From the NCBI GenBank assembly GCA_937872125.1, contig CALMNY010000170.1:1-6995 (forward strand): a DNA stretch of 6,995 bases, written 5' to 3'. The position numbers were made by a program, and so were the translations under genes. Origin of the DNA: an uncultured Candidatus Competibacteraceae bacterium. Lineage in GTDB: Bacteria > Pseudomonadota > Gammaproteobacteria > Competibacterales > Competibacteraceae. Positions 6,580 through 6,995 of the stretch are shown here, piece by piece; the stretch's first letter is position 1, and every line of letters starts with the position of its first letter. Below the pieces are notes generated by a model, which did not search any database, was not told the origin of the DNA, and worked only from the letters and a program-made list of their open reading frames with translations.

Positions 6580-6995
6580 ATGGGCGCCATCGCCGACTAT
6601 TTCGCCGCCGAGCATCGCAGTTGCGATGAAGTGTTCGCCACTGCCGAGGAAGCGGCCCAAACCGGTGATCTGGCCGGCTGTCAGACGCGGTTCCAGCAGT
6701 TTCACGCGGCCATGGAGCGGCATTTCCAGCAGGAAGAGCAGGAACTGTTTCCCGCCTTCGAGGAGGCCAGCGGCATGTTCATGGGGCCGACGCGGGTGAT
6801 GCGGCTGGAGCATCAACAAATGCGGGACACCTTCGACGAGATGAACAACGCGCTCGCCAGCGGCGACCTGGAGGAGTTCCTGGGACAGGCGGAAACGTTG
6901 TTGATCCTGATGCAGCAGCACAACATCAAGGAAGAGCAGATGCTATACCCGATGTGTGATCGGGCGCTGGGCAGCACTGCTGCGTCAGTGCTCGA
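6580..6995 (+). CDS. Hemerythrin HHE-domain protein (3' end cut by window edge)
   Basis: 138 residues are visible and the frame is open to the right edge. It is a cytoplasmic four-helix di-iron protein expected to bind O2, NO or iron. The HHE ligand set is visible: His12 (AEHR), His48 and Glu52 (HFQQEE), His78 (LEHQQM), and His114 and Glu118 (HNIKEE). The LFP after the second helix and the MLYP after the last helix are family hallmarks. There is no signal peptide or membrane segment, and there is no N-terminal ScdA-type domain as in YtfE/RIC. It is divergent from norC and probably shares the DNR/FNR site, so roles in NO or oxygen sensing, NO scavenging or iron supply to the NorQ/NorD step are plausible but inferred. 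The minus-strand ORF across it is a shadow. Confidence 0.93.
   Translation, partial: MGAIADYFAAEHRSCDEVFATAEEAAQTGDLAGCQTRFQQFHAAMERHFQQEEQELFPAFEEASGMFMGPTRVMRLEHQQMRDTFDEMNNALASGDLEEFLGQAETLLILMQQHNIKEEQMLYPMCDRALGSTAASVL

Overview
The window is a GC-rich piece of a proteobacterial genome carrying a nitric oxide reductase (cNOR) locus. The NorB, NorC, NorQ and NorD sequences are of the classical cytochrome c-dependent type. The divergent promoter region has a DNR/FNR-type site (TTGAT-N4-GTCAA). Together these point to a denitrifying or NO-detoxifying Proteobacterium. A gammaproteobacterium would fit, but the genus cannot be fixed from sequence reading alone. No nitrite reductase, nitrous oxide reductase or dedicated regulator gene is in the window.

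Layout. Seven genes lie on the minus strand, read right to left: norC (6408-5980), norB (5946-4537), norQ (4483-3680), a small membrane protein resembling the DUF4870/Tic20 group (3696-3289), a CcoG/NapH-type membrane polyferredoxin (3292-2237), an 81-residue exported eight-cysteine protein (2244-1999), and norD (1731 to beyond the left edge). The middle genes are tightly coupled, with overlaps of 17, 4 and 8 bases. The gap before norD is 267 bases and holds strong hairpins and at most a doubtful ORF. One gene runs on the plus strand: a hemerythrin-domain protein starting at 6580 and cut by the right edge. It is divergent from norC across a 171-base regulatory region with one extended palindromic DNR/FNR box.

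How the genes fit together. NorC (membrane-anchored cytochrome c) passes electrons to NorB (heme b, heme b3 and FeB), which reduces two NO to N2O. NorQ (MoxR/CbbQ-type AAA+ ATPase) and NorD (VWA/MIDAS protein) form the known pair that activates NorBC, probably through insertion of the non-heme iron. The polyferredoxin, the small membrane protein and the Cys-rich exported protein sit between norQ and norD. By position they are candidates for accessory roles in assembly, redox supply or metal handling. The hemerythrin protein would bind O2, NO or iron and probably shares the anaerobic/NO-responsive switch with norC.

Most notable points: the three-gene accessory insert, especially the exported Cys-rich protein; the norQ ribosome-binding site buried in a perfect 9-bp C/G hairpin that also carries a G-quadruplex-type run; the shared divergent DNR/FNR palindrome; and the structured spacer before norD.
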